This document shows, piece by piece, positions 1 to 7,956 of a stretch of DNA of 10,605 bases (the stretch's first letter is position 1; each line of letters begins with the position of its first letter). The translations under genes were made by a program, and so were the position numbers. The notes below the pieces were generated by a model. It saw only the letters and a program-made list of their open reading frames with translations, was not told the origin of the DNA and searched no databases. The stretch is from Eimeria necatrix (lineage: Eukaryota > Apicomplexa > Conoidasida > Eucoccidiorida > Eimeriidae): the NCBI RefSeq assembly GCF_000499385.1, contig NW_013652035.1, positions 1 to 10,605 on the forward strand. The letters run 5' to 3'.

Positions 1-259
1 CAAAGCGTCATTGAATGATCTATTTTGGATCTGTGGCTGCAGCATTTGCTGCACCGTACAGTAAGTAAATCCAAGCTCTCATTGTACCTCGTAAAACCAT
101 CCGTCTGTGAAAAATGCTCACCATTGTACGGCGCCAAAGCAAATGCATCTACTATGCTTTGTAAGTAGGGTACTGGCAACACCGCGCTTCAATTTTTGTA
201 AAAACCGCATTGTCAAGCCCCGAGAACAAACTGCCACCGCATGTGCACTATGATAAACA
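1..259 (+). repeat. Direct repeat, copy 1 (left edge cut by window)
   Basis: This stretch matches 947-1216 almost base for base, at a constant offset of 946 until the first indel. Over about 258 aligned positions I count five substitutions (positions 108 T/C, 142 A/G, 173 C/T, 210 T/G, 241 A/G). There is also one extra A in the A-run near 200-204, and copy 2 carries 12 extra bases that are absent here after about position 226. Identity is about 98%. Similarity ends abruptly after the shared TGATAAACA. The left limit is unknown because the match already holds at base 1. The copy contains a short near-palindrome at 38-53 (arms TGCAGCA and TGCTGCA around TT). No open frame of note lies in it and I see no tRNA-like or transposase sequence, so its origin is undetermined. 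Confidence 0.97.
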
Positions 260-946
260 TCCAAGCACTGTTATTAACTCATCGGTTCTGCTGCTAGGCT
301 GCAGTGCAAGCATACAGGCTTGTGAGCGATACATGTGCGCCGCTCCAATCGAATTCGTGCCACTTGTTTGAAATCACTACTTCTCTATATTTCGTTATCC
401 TGCACATTTTGCACAACAGATTGAAAGCCTGCTGCAATACTTACTTGAAACACCTGTGCTTCTTTCCGCACATGCTCGACAAACTTTACCGTCAAAATAC
501 TCAAAAGTACGTTTTGTGTGATTAACGGCAATTTTACTTTACTAACTAGTGCAAAACACTTTTCTACAGCCACAGCGCATTTTCACGAGCCAAGCAGACA
601 ACCCTCTGGATGGCCCATGCGAAGCAGTGCGTGCAATACCTACAAGTTGCATGATTAGCTAACCCTTTCAAGCATCCGGTCTTCCAATCAATTGTTTCAT
701 GCAGCAAGCCTGACAGATTAAATGGATATTCACTGGAAGGGATATTTGCATAATACAAGTAGAAGGAAGCAAGTATAATTACACAACTAAAAAGCATCAA
801 AATGTTTCGTGCACAAGTGTCAACATCAAATTTCCAACTCGTGTTCCCCAACACACTGCCTTACAAGACGGCTCAACAATCGAAGTGCATGCTGCATACT
901 TCTGCAACGTCTTTAAGGTCCAAACGCTTCGGTAAGCAGGAAAGCG
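260..946. other. Spacer between the two repeat copies; no supported gene
   Basis: These 687 bases occur once in the window. They include a plus-strand frame at 304-525 (73 codons, GTG start, cysteine- and histidine-rich, unrecognised) and the minus-strand frame described separately at 564-860. The segment around 661-800 is A+T-rich. A GCATGC palindrome lies at 887-892. The last 30 bases before copy 2 are purine-rich in part (GGTAAGCAGGAAAGCG). That could pass for a polypurine tract under a TRIM reading but is too short to mean much. No promoter, RNA gene or simple repeat is visible. Confidence 0.6.
564..860 (-). other. Candidate exon-like open frame with one hydrophobic segment
   Basis: The frame is open from just after a TAA to the TAG at 564-566, about 98 codons. 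It has no ATG near its 5' end; the first possible start is a GTG at 854. If translated it would have a short polar N-terminus, then a 20-residue hydrophobic stretch (ILMLFSCVIILASFYLYY, about residues 18-35 counted from the GTG), then a cysteine-containing region of about 60 residues. The frame begins right after AAGGCAG, which could act as a 3' splice acceptor, but no upstream exon is apparent. The protein is unrecognised. A frame this long is expected by chance in the window, so this is a weak candidate. Confidence 0.1.
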
Positions 947-1216
947 CAAAGCGTCATTGAATGATCTATTTTGGATCTGTGGCTGCAGCATTTGCTGCAC
1001 CGTACAGTAAGTAAATCCAAGCTCTCATTGTACCTCGTAAAACCATCCGTCTGCGAAAAATGCTCACCATTGTACGGCGCCAAAGCAGATGCATCTACTA
1101 TGCTTTGTAAGTAGGGTATTGGCAACACCGCGCTTCAATTTTTGTAAAACCGCAGTGTCAAGCCCCGAGAACTCCATCCTACACAAACTGCCACCGCGTG
1201 TGCACTATGATAAACA
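947..1216 (+). repeat. Direct repeat, copy 2
   Basis: This is the second copy of the sequence at 1-259, in the same orientation. It is 11 bases longer because it holds a 12-base segment (CTCCATCCTACA, about 1173-1184) missing from copy 1 and lacks one A of an A-run. The right boundary is sharp at 1216: the bases after it (GAAGAAAGCC) do not resemble those after copy 1 (TCCAAGCACT). The left boundary cannot be set. Comparison starts at 947 only because copy 1 starts at base 1, so similarity may extend leftwards beyond 947. The palindromic core TGCAGCA-TT-TGCTGCA recurs at 984-999. Four of the five substitutions are transitions, as expected for neutral drift after a recent duplication. Confidence 0.97.
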
Positions 1217-3629
1217 GAAGAAAGCCTTGGTGAGCAGAATTCTAATCGTGTGATCATCACCGGAGCAATGATTTTGCATCTGACGGTTGCCTGAGCGAGC
1301 AACCACACTTGTCGTGTCTAAACTAGCTGCACGCGTGCCGCTAAAACGCTTCGTGTTTCCGTGTGTTGACGTTTCATGCTGTGAACAGTGTCAAAACGTA
1401 AGCATGACTCGCTCCTTGTGCCCCAAATATGGCCGGACCTTCTCAACTTTCTGTGTAGCTAATTCCCTGGCCCTAGCGCACCAGCTTTTTGTGAGTAGAA
1501 CAGGCATGCTCCATAATTGCACGCGTTTTTATTGCGGTAACCATCTTCCTTCCTACGCAATGCCATATATTGAGAATCCACCAACCACAAGCGGTGTGAA
1601 AATGAAATGCAGCGCATCGTTTTTGGAGACTTGATACTCTTGGTCTCACGCAAGTGACGCAATGTGTCACGCATAAACAACAAAAACGGGAACATTCGAA
1701 TCTACACGTTTTTTACGACCTGTTAAACACATTGGATTGTTCCCCTTACTTTCAGTAAAGGCCCATACTTTGCAACGTTCCCCAGAGCGCTGGGAAAGTG
1801 CATATCTGATGTCCCATACTTACGTCCTTGACCACGAAATGTTTACTATGGCACCACAACAGTCAAGACATTACGAAACGTTTTAGCCATCAGCTGGAAC
1901 TCAATGTTTCTAATTCCCAATAAATTTAGTTAAAGCGTTGAGGTGAAGCCTACTGGCTAGGGGAAAATCCATCTTACCAAGAGCAATCGTATTCCATCTA
2001 AAATACATGTGAAGACGCCCACATTCTCTAACAGTAACGTGCACTCCTTCCAACATCTGTTCGATGGCACTTCAATTCTACAACATTAACCAGAAAGCGC
2101 ACAATCGAATTTTACTTCACGGTTTCTAATCAGAGAGCAATTTTCGCCTCCTGATGAATCCCAAAGCGATACCAAGTGTGCAGAGAATTCCCCTTCTACC
2201 TTCTAAAAAGCAAACGTACTCTCTGGGGCATGGCCATGATTTCTTGATGCAGGAGGTGTCATGTTCCCAATGAGCCACAGCGCATAGTCGAACGTCTGAA
2301 ACGTTTCGGGGTTAGTTTCAAGACACTCCGAGGCGATGTTATACCACTTAGTTGGTACTCGGCCACTCTGCACAAGCTCATATTTACAGCATACTTTCTG
2401 GGCAACGACGCTTTGGCTCTGCAGAAAGGCCCTTCAGAATGGAGCATCAATTTTCGCTTTTGCGGGCGAAAATAAGCTTTGGCGTAGTGTGGGGGATGCC
2501 ATCATGACACATTGAAAGATCTGATCTCTTGACCTTCCTCCAGGCGAACCAGCCGCCTTCAGGTGTTTTTGTACCTAATACGACTTTAGCCTCAAACACA
2601 TAGCCCAAATCGCTGGGTTACCGCATATTCCTCAACCTACTTCCTGGTGGATTCCAGTTTCTAATGGGAGCATCCTAAGCTCTGTCATGCTGCAACAACT
2701 AGGGATTGCTAGCCACGCACAAACAACTGAACAGGACGCAAAGGAAAGCCAAGAAAGGTGATTAATCCCACCTGCCTTGACGCTTGCATTGCACTGGCCT
2801 GGGTAATTTTTCCGAAGGCGCCAGCTACGAGGCCTTTTTGAGTGTTGTAGATTTCACGACACATGAAGTGCACTACCAAAGTTTCCTTATTAGCGTACAA
2901 CCTGATGAATGACAACGTGCCGCGCTGTTTGGAACGCGGTCCTTGTTTTTTGCAGTCAAATATTATATGCACTCACTCACGCCCAAACGCTCGATCATAT
3001 GCCCAACATTTTCCAACAGCTCACCTACAAAGTTAAACGGTATTTTCCAAAGCGACAATTGTCTTGCGGATACTCCGGCAAAGTATTGGCATGCTGAGAG
3101 GGAATCGTTCAATCTCCAAGTTCATCAAAACGTAGCACGACCAACCGTACTATCTGGCAGCACTAACTTTCACAATCTTTGTGGTTCACGCTCTATCGAA
3201 GCACATTCGTTGCCTGCATCATACTGAATGAAACGTCAATAAGATGGTGTTCTAAAACTGCTGACGATCGAAACGCCCAGCTATAAAAATCCACTTAACG
3301 AATTAAAGGTTCAAAAGAAGACTTCAGAAGTGTGGTAACCTTCTAACGCAAAAGTTGGAAAAGTCGTAAACACCATATGCCTTTGGAAACGTGACCGTGC
3401 CCCTTTTACGGCATTCACGCTCACCTCCTTTTGCGCAAAATTTCATCGTCATGCCTTTCAAAAGCAGCTGATAGCAAACAAGTTCGCCCGCTTGCATCCC
3501 TGCAGAAAAAATCCAGGCAAGTGCAGAGTTAACGGGAGCTAGCAAAGGAAATCGCATTAGTTTCAGCGCATACAGCGAGAAATTCTCATATGGCGTATGC
3601 ATAATTCTGCAGTGCCCTGGTTGTCCGAA
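1217..3629. other. Gene-poor unique sequence; nothing recognised
   Basis: Frames here are short. The longest is plus-strand 1287-1634 (115 codons from a TTG; the first ATG is about 40 codons in), which has many cysteines and no known motif. Minus-strand frames at 2259-2450, 2709-2972 and 3324-3602 are 63 to 92 codons and equally anonymous. The frame ending at 3324 contains several Cys and Met residues but no domain I can name. I find no simple-sequence repeats, tRNA boxes, transposon ends or long inverted repeats. Two GCATGC palindromes lie at 1504-1509 and 3089-3094. The sequence looks like intergenic or intronic DNA. Confidence 0.55.
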
Positions 3630-3806
3630 TTAGCGGGGCTCACCTTCATTCAAAGAGCTCCTGAAGCGCTTACTGCCTGTGTCAATAGGCTCATGCATTG
3701 CACACACTGTTTCTAGACCAAGTGAGTAGGAAGAAAGATTTAGCCGCGTACTAGAAGTCAAAAACGAAGTTTCAACGATATACATCTGTTTCGTCTCATC
3801 ACACTG
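3630..3806 (-). other. Candidate open frame carrying motif copy A (Gly-Ser-Lys)
   Basis: This minus-strand frame of 58 codons is open between a TAA near 3807-3809 and the TAA at 3630-3632. It has an ATG at 3783-3785, giving 51 codons. In this frame the repeated word reads GGC AGT AAG (Gly-Ser-Lys), followed by an arginine-rich tail and stop. A cysteine lies nine residues before the Gly. No domain is recognisable. It is listed because all five copies of the word are open in this same reading phase, which would be expected if the word were coding. The frame itself is within chance length. Confidence 0.08.
3668..3678 (-). repeat. Conserved word GCTYACTGCCT, copy A
   Basis: The plus strand reads GCTTACTGCCT followed by G, so the minus strand reads CAGGCAGTAAGC. 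It is one of five copies, all in this orientation. On the minus strand it could be a 3' splice acceptor (CAG then GCAGTAAGC), a protein- or RNA-binding word, or codons for Gly-Ser-Lys. The sequence alone does not decide. The flanks are unrelated to those of the other copies. Confidence 0.5.
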
Positions 3807-3960
3807 TTAACCACGCTTGTATCTTTCGCTCCACCACGCACCTGTGTAAATGCCGCTGGAACTAATTAGGCGAAACTGGATTGACAAAATTGAAGCCGAG
3901 GTGAAAGACGAAACCGCACTGTCTGTTGCATGGCTTTTTGTTCCACCGGAATCGTCGGGA

Positions 3961-4293
3961 CTATTCTTGTCCAAGCCAGAGCGTCACAGCGCCCAATTCA
4001 CATAGTCCGTGCCAATGAGAGCAAGGTTTGAAAGCGGTAAAATACTTTATAGCATTTGCCACTTGGCTTCCAGTCTCTCTCACAGCTTTCAAGACACTGA
4101 CGTCAGCAGCAACATAGCTCCAGCCTACTAACTGATAAGCCATGCCAGCGGACAGCATTAAACCTAGCCCTTTGAGGGCCGCAAATTTCACGCTGCGATT
4201 ATGGCACTTACACGAAACTGGTGTCTCTTGCAGGCAAACAATCTTTAAAATTGGCGATGATCGGTGAATTGCGTCCGAATCGTACATTCTCAT
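3961..4293 (-). other. Candidate open frame, 110 codons, unrecognised
   Basis: This is the longest frame in the window. It is 144 codons if read from a TTG at 4395, and 110 codons from the first ATG at 4291-4293; a second ATG two codons later has a better context (A at -3). The predicted protein starts MRMYDSDAIHRSS. It has a mildly hydrophobic, glycine-rich middle (AALKGLGLMLSAGMAYQLVGW, about residues 39-59) that might be one membrane segment, and a final third with Cys, His and Trp. It matches no family I know. A frame this long is expected roughly once in every few windows of this size and composition, so it may be chance. An exon of an unknown gene is the alternative. Confidence 0.13.
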
Positions 4294-4351
4294 AACGAAA
4301 GCTTCATTTTCTTTTGATTGCACATGCGACCTGAAAATAATGTCAAGTTTG

Positions 4352-4705
4352 TCAGGCGCATGAGAGTTCTCTGCTGAGCTGCGTGGCCAGCACAATCATG
4401 CCGGTCGCGTGCACCGAAGATGGCGAAGTAGCAACAAACATCTGTGCATGCATATGTGATGTACGATGTGGGCGATAGACCCAAAAGCGATTCTGTTGTG
4501 CACTGCCACTGGAAATCTCGAAGTCGTTACTGCTGCACAAATCAAGGCGGCACATACACTGCCAAGGTCTGACCTTAACCGTTGGAAGAAACGTGAGCTC
4601 ACTGCCTGAAGGGAGAAAGCCATTACAACTAGTTTTATTTGTGAATCTCATGACGACCAATGCTAAAAATTCGCCAGATGGGGCGGGTCGCGTTGGGGAT
4701 TTCAT
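4352..4705 (-). other. Candidate open frame, 117 codons, carrying motif copy B (Gly-Ser-Glu)
   Basis: A minus-strand ATG at 4703-4705, in a weak context (C at -3), opens 117 codons. The product would be rich in Ser, Cys, Arg and Thr, with a CMCRLDLC cluster about half-way and no signal peptide or membrane segment. The repeated word reads Gly-Ser-Glu-Leu near residue 34. The 3' end overlaps the frame at 3961-4395 in another phase. The two could be joined by an intron on the same strand, but I see no convincing donor and acceptor pair. The protein is unrecognised and possibly spurious. Confidence 0.1.
4597..4607 (-). repeat. Conserved word GCTYACTGCCT, copy B
   Basis: The plus strand reads GCTCACTGCCT followed by GA. 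It shares the 14-mer AGCTCACTGCCTGA with copy E at 9204-9217. Its left side overlaps a 10-base palindrome, GTGAGCTCAC (4593-4602). On the minus strand it is preceded by a pyrimidine-rich run (TTTCTCCCTTCAG), so this copy is one of the best candidates for a genuine 3' splice acceptor. Confidence 0.5.
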
Positions 4706-5818
4706 GGGGAAAAAAAGACGATAGCAGTGTGTCGTGTTTTGTGTATTGTCATTTGTGCACTAGTGGATGTAGCTAGCAGTTTTGCATTTTGCTGAAAGCT
4801 CACTAATCAGTAAGCTGCTTAAAAATTTTTTTTTTGTCGTTTGTAACAAAACGTACACACTGAAGTTTTGAGCTCGTACCTTAAATTGGTAAGCACGTAA
4901 ACCCCAACTGCATGTTGAATGTACGCGGAACGAGAGCAGCACATCGTACGCGGAAAAAGTCTCGCAGGCGAGTACAGTCGGACATCATCTATTTTCAGCC
5001 TAAATCGTATCTGTCAATATGACAAGTTTTGCGAGTCTAGGAAAGTTTCTACCGAGTTTTCAGAATCCAATTCATTTTGCCAGTGACCACAACCCGATTG
5101 CTTCACATACTCTCTAAGCAATCGCCATTTCGCAACACCACAAGTCCCCAACCTTCGTCTTGTCAATGACTTGTCGAACGAGAATACACTATGAGAAAAG
5201 GAGTGCCATTCGACAGCAAACACAAAAGACAAGTGAAAGACGCGCATGTGCTTCATCGACACAAAACATATCGCTTTCTGCCTGGTCTACTGATTCCGTA
5301 AGTAACGCGCAACTACTAGAACCTCAAAGCTGCAGGCGAGACGTCGAGCGTACTCCCTAATGAAAGTCGCTTGTAGAGTGCGAAAAAGTATCCTTCAAAA
5401 AAGTAAAAGTCCGTCAGGTGTGAAGCCATGGCTTAACGGATGCATTCATGGCGCCTTGGGTTTTGTCGTGGAATCACGCTTACTGCCTATAATGCGGCAT
5501 TGCTGTGTCACTGTCAACTGTCTAGTGTCCACTCATCGGTCAGTTCTATAAGGGAAATTTAACCTTCGCTAAAACGAGAAGGCGGCAATGGACGATAGAC
5601 CGTGACCATGCCAGCAATGCGCAATGGCTCCTACGTAGAAGAGCTTAAGCATTCATGAATGTGCTGTCTTCTCGATAGAGCAGTGGAAAGGACGAGACTT
5701 GCACGGACACCGATTTTGAGATCCAGACAGTTTTCTGTTCCAGCAGGGTCGCCATTTTTTTAGCTCGCATTGGTATGTTCCTTTTTGAAATCTTTTAATT
5801 GCGTACTCTTTTATGTAA
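4706..5818. other. Gene-poor unique sequence; one A-T homopolymer junction
   Basis: No gene is supported. An A5 run followed directly by T10 lies at 4821-4835 and is the longest homopolymer junction in the window. Short frames occur on both strands (minus 4760-4942 and 5014-5262, plus 5160-5551 in two pieces), none above 82 codons and none recognised. A one-mismatch version of the repeated word (GCTTTCTGCCT) lies at 5273-5283, about 200 bases from the exact copy at 5478. At 5750-5840 the plus strand is T-rich and ends in GGGCAG, which resembles a polypyrimidine tract and acceptor (see the next candidate). Confidence 0.5.
5478..5488 (-). repeat. Conserved word GCTYACTGCCT, copy C
   Basis: The plus strand reads GCTTACTGCCT followed by AT, the only exact copy not followed by G. 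The minus strand reads TAGGCAGTAAGC. In the Gly-Ser-Lys phase the frame is open for only about 29 codons, the shortest of the five, so a coding explanation is weakest here. Confidence 0.45.
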
Positions 5819-6075
5819 TTCATACTTGCTGATGTTGGGCAGTGGAAAGCAGCACAAATTGTCCTGTGGATTTTTTCATCAACAATTGCCCTCTATGTCT
5901 GTCAGGTAGCCAGGGCAGCTGCAGACACACGCAAGACACCTGCGAAGTGCAGGGAGCATACAACGATACATTCGTCCTTCTGTTTCAGTTGTTTACACAA
6001 AATTTGAAATTCCTTCTCCAAATTGCCGAAGGATCACAAAACAGTTTAGAAAGTGCCTCTGACGCTTTAGTGTGA
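5819..6075 (+). other. Candidate exon-like region after a pyrimidine tract, two overlapping frames
   Basis: A T-rich stretch (about 5755-5820) runs into TTGGGCAG at 5835-5842, a plausible 3' splice site. Two frames are open across it. One spans 5819-6007 (62 codons, no ATG) and reads GQWKAAQIVLWIFSSTIALY, a hydrophobic segment, then an alanine-rich and basic stretch. The other spans 5842-6075 (77 codons from a GTG) and is cysteine-rich at its start (five Cys within its first 35 residues). They cannot both be coding. Neither resembles a family I recognise and no upstream exon with an ATG is evident. Both lengths are ordinary for chance. Confidence 0.1.
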
Positions 6076-6499
6076 GAATTCGCCAGTTCTCAAACGTACT
6101 TCCTGGCTCTCAAATTTAGTTTTTGCAAACATTCTGCTTCTTCGACGTTTCATCGAAGACTGCTCGCGCATTCACGACCGTTCAACTGTTTCTTAATACA
6201 GAGCAGCAGTAGATGCGCAGCATCTGGAAGGCCACCCCTGCAGCTTGCCACAGCAACTTCCTTAGTGCAGGGACATTCTAATTCTAGTGAAGCTTGAAAT
6301 TTCGTGCACAGGCAAAAACTGTCCAGGAGGAACACGGGAATGTATATTAGACGTGAAACTTGCTGCCTGGGGTGTGGCAGGTCTCCAGCCTTCTGCTGTT
6401 TGGTGCTGTAGCTTCAGTTGTTGTCAAAAACACACCTAATATCGCAAGCGAAGTAAAATTAAGTAGCGCCACACTCAAAAACAAGTACAATGAAGCACA
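6008..6499. other. Gene-poor sequence; nothing recognised
   Basis: The only frames are a 61-codon minus-strand one (6150-6335) and a plus-strand frame beginning at a TTG at 6360, which runs to 6677 and overlaps the better candidate at 6500. A two-mismatch version of the repeated word lies at 6358-6368. There is no promoter element I would defend. Confidence 0.5.
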
Positions 6500-6763
6500 A
6501 TGGACAAACATGCTTCATACGATGTACGAGTGTATGATTTTAGTACGTACGTGCCACGCAAGCGCCGAACATCCCAAAAAGTCTTTAGCTATTCAAAAGT
6601 CCTTGGCATTTGTACTGCCTTCATACTTCTTGTCCTCACATTTTACAAAGGAATTGAGCTTACTGCCTGGCTTGTAAAAGTTCCGCAATGGCACGCATTG
6701 ATCAGTCGGCTTCATATGCCTACTTCACGAGTTAGTCATAACGCAGATGCGACCGGTGTGTGA
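6500..6763 (+). CDS. Candidate small membrane protein or first exon, unrecognised
   Basis: An ATG in a strong eukaryotic context (A at -3, G at +4: CACAATGG) opens 87 codons ending in TGA. The predicted protein has a polar N-terminus of about 20 residues, a basic patch (PRKRR, residues 19-23), then one hydrophobic helix at about residues 34-50 (LGICTAFILLVLTFY core), then about 35 mostly polar residues. That layout, basic residues before a single helix near the N-terminus, fits a type II membrane protein or a signal anchor. The frame could continue by splicing near its end (GACCG followed by GTGTGTGA looks donor-like), with an acceptor-like TTTCAG at 6802-6807. Copy D of the repeated word lies antisense inside it. 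No homologue comes to mind. Length is compatible with chance; the start context and topology are the only support. Confidence 0.16.
   Translation: MDKHASYDVRVYDFSTYVPRKRRTSQKVFSYSKVLGICTAFILLVLTFYKGIELTAWLVKVPQWHALISRLHMPTSRVSHNADATGV
6593..6715 (-). other. Antisense open frame of 40 codons carrying motif copy D
   Basis: This minus-strand frame runs from an ATG at 6713-6715 to the TGA at 6593-6595. The repeated word reads Gly-Ser-Lys at residues 17-19, with Cys at residues 7 and 26, and the product is lysine-rich. It overlaps the plus-strand candidate at 6500-6763, so at most one of the two is real. It is listed only because the word lies in the same phase as in the other open frames. Confidence 0.06.
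6658..6668 (-). repeat. Conserved word GCTYACTGCCT, copy D
   Basis: The plus strand reads GAGCTTACTGCCTGG, so GCTTACTGCCTG is identical to copy A over 12 bases. The minus strand reads CAGGCAGTAAGC after CTTTTACAAGC. In the plus-strand frame 6500-6763 the same bases encode Glu-Leu-Thr-Ala-Trp at the end of the hydrophobic segment. Confidence 0.5.
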
Positions 6764-6799
6764 ATAAAAGTGGAAACCTGCAATACGACAAGCAGCTCA

Positions 6800-7064
6800 A
6801 ATTTCAGTGTCTTTAATATCGGGCACACAGGGAATTATGACCAGGGCTTGCATCATGGGCTTTTCGGAATGTCGACCAAGCGTAGATCGGGCAGCAAGAT
6901 ATAATCCGCTACTGGGGAAATGCTTTCAACGCGGCAATGCACGCTGCAAATATTCGCGGAGAAGCAAAAGTATTCATGGACCGATACAGCTGCCGCGATG
7001 TCAATTAGTTTACAAGCGAGACTTCAAAGTTTTGCTTGCTACGAGGACGCATGAACTTTTTTAA
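6800..7064 (+). other. Exon-like stretch open in overlapping plus frames, unrecognised
   Basis: After an acceptor-like ATTTCAG (6801-6807), one frame is open at 6807-7064 (85 codons from GTG; first ATG at 6838) and encodes a basic, cysteine-containing peptide. A second frame is open at 6886-7005, starting directly after TAG at 6883-6885, and reads DIIRYWGNAFNAAMHAANIR, a composition more typical of a soluble helical domain. If the region is an exon downstream of the 6500 candidate, only one phase can be right. I could not place either in a family. Confidence 0.09.
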
Positions 7065-7091
7065 CGAGATTTTCACGTAGAGGCAAGCCAT

Positions 7092-7334
7092 ATGATGTTT
7101 GCGCACTTGCTGATGGACAAGCGTTTGTGTTTTCAGTACCGCGTGTTAATTGCGTTTTGTTCACACACTCTCAGTGTCTCCCTAGTGCTCTACACTCTGT
7201 TTCAACCAGCGCTAGCCGAAAATATGCGCAGTCGTAATAGCAGCATATTCAGCAATGTAGTGCACTGCGCCCGCAGCTGCGACTACGTGCTTTCAGTCCC
7301 TTGGGCCGGGTCTATAAACTGCACCCTACGCTAA
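7092..7334 (+). CDS. Candidate small secreted protein, unrecognised
   Basis: ATG-ATG at 7092-7097 opens 80 codons ending in TAA. The predicted N-terminus has basic residues (MDKRLCFQYR, residues 8-17) followed by a hydrophobic run at about residues 18-38 and the tripeptide ALA at residues 40-42. That makes a credible signal peptide with cleavage before Glu43. The mature part would be only about 38 residues with three cysteines (59, 63, 77) and two possible N-glycosylation sites. The product could be a short secreted peptide or the first exon of a longer one. Hydrophobic leaders arise often by chance in T-rich frames, and no homologue is known to me, so confidence is low. Confidence 0.15.
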   Translation: MMFAHLLMDKRLCFQYRVLIAFCSHTLSVSLVLYTLFQPALAENMRSRNSSIFSNVVHCARSCDYVLSVPWAGSINCTLR

Positions 7335-7866
7335 TCCATTCCCTAGAAACTACAGCTATTGTGATTAACTCTCCTTTGGAGCTGCTTCAGCTCTTCGTGC
7401 GTATTGTCCTTGGAAGGCATGCTTGTACCGCATCACGCCTACAGGATTCCACGCACATATGTTCTTGCCGACTGCACCGCACAAAGCTTCAGCATAGAAT
7501 CAGGCTTACGGTCTTATAAAGGACACACCCAAAAGACCATACTGCGCATTGTTGTTATCAGTTCAGCAAAGCAATATGAAAGTGCAAGTATGATTTGAGA
7601 AAGTTGTGTCCGCAAAAGTTGTGCCTGGAGCCCAATGTACCCATCTCTCATAGCAGTGTCAGTCGCACTGAAAAAAACAATCATGCTCGCAGCTTTGGAA
7701 AAGTTCACTGCGTTAGATTTGGAATACAAAAACAATCTTGTGCAGCTTCTCACAGCCTGATGGTTTTGAAGCCAAGCTTAATGCCGGATTTGTAACAATC
7801 CGCAGTCGAGCTGTCAGCAAAGTTTGTGAGTCCTCTAATTCTCAGGCATACGATAAAGCTTCTCTT
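7335..7866. other. Gene-poor sequence; short overlapping frames only
   Basis: Plus-strand frames of 64 to 72 codons (7301-7519, 7404-7598, 7595-7795) and a 79-codon minus-strand frame (7514-7753) overlap one another and resemble nothing known. One GCATGC lies at 7417-7422. I see no RNA gene, repeat or regulatory site I would defend. Confidence 0.5.
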
Positions 7867-7884
7867 GATCAAATAGATCAAATA
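7867..7884 (+). repeat. Two tandem copies of GATCAAATA
   Basis: The nine-base word GATCAAATA occurs twice head to tail (7867-7875 and 7876-7884), followed by GAGA. With only two copies it is most likely a replication-slippage product rather than a functional array. Confidence 0.85.
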
Positions 7885-7956
7885 GAGACAATCTAGGCAA
7901 CACACTTTCTTTGCCAAGCAAGATACCCGATATTCACAAACTCGCGAGGGCCTTGC

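Larger units (their letters stand above)
1..1216. repeat. Tandem duplication or repeat array, 946-base period, partial second unit
   Basis: Two copies of one sequence lie 946 bases apart in direct orientation, with the first at the very edge of the window. The simplest reading is one complete 946-base unit (1-946) followed by a second unit truncated at 1216. A longer array continuing to the left would look the same. An alternative is a short element with about 260-base terminal direct repeats around a non-coding interior of about 690 bases, like a miniature LTR element (TRIM). Copy 2 ends in CA, as LTRs do. However, I see no primer-binding site after position 259, and target-site duplications cannot be checked because the left flank is missing. 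The tandem reading is preferred. Confidence 0.75.

Noticed and set aside
1287..1634. 115-codon plus-strand frame as a gene
   Set aside because: Starts at TTG with the first ATG about 40 codons in; cysteine-, serine- and threonine-rich composition typical of random frames; overlapped by open minus frames; no motif.
3961..4395. Longest frame (144 codons, minus) as a confident gene
   Set aside because: It opens with TTG, shows no domain, and a frame this long is expected by chance once in every few windows of this composition. Kept only as a weak candidate from its first ATG.
4821..4835. A5-T10 run as a polyadenylation remnant of a retroposed sequence
   Set aside because: Only ten T, no flanking target duplication and no recognisable element body on either side.
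6886..7090. Alternative genetic code (TAG or TAA read as glutamine), because reading through TAG at 6883 and 7006 lengthens a protein-like frame
   Set aside because: Read-through of isolated stops lengthens any frame, and stops are dense in all frames elsewhere. There is no homologue showing glutamine at these positions.
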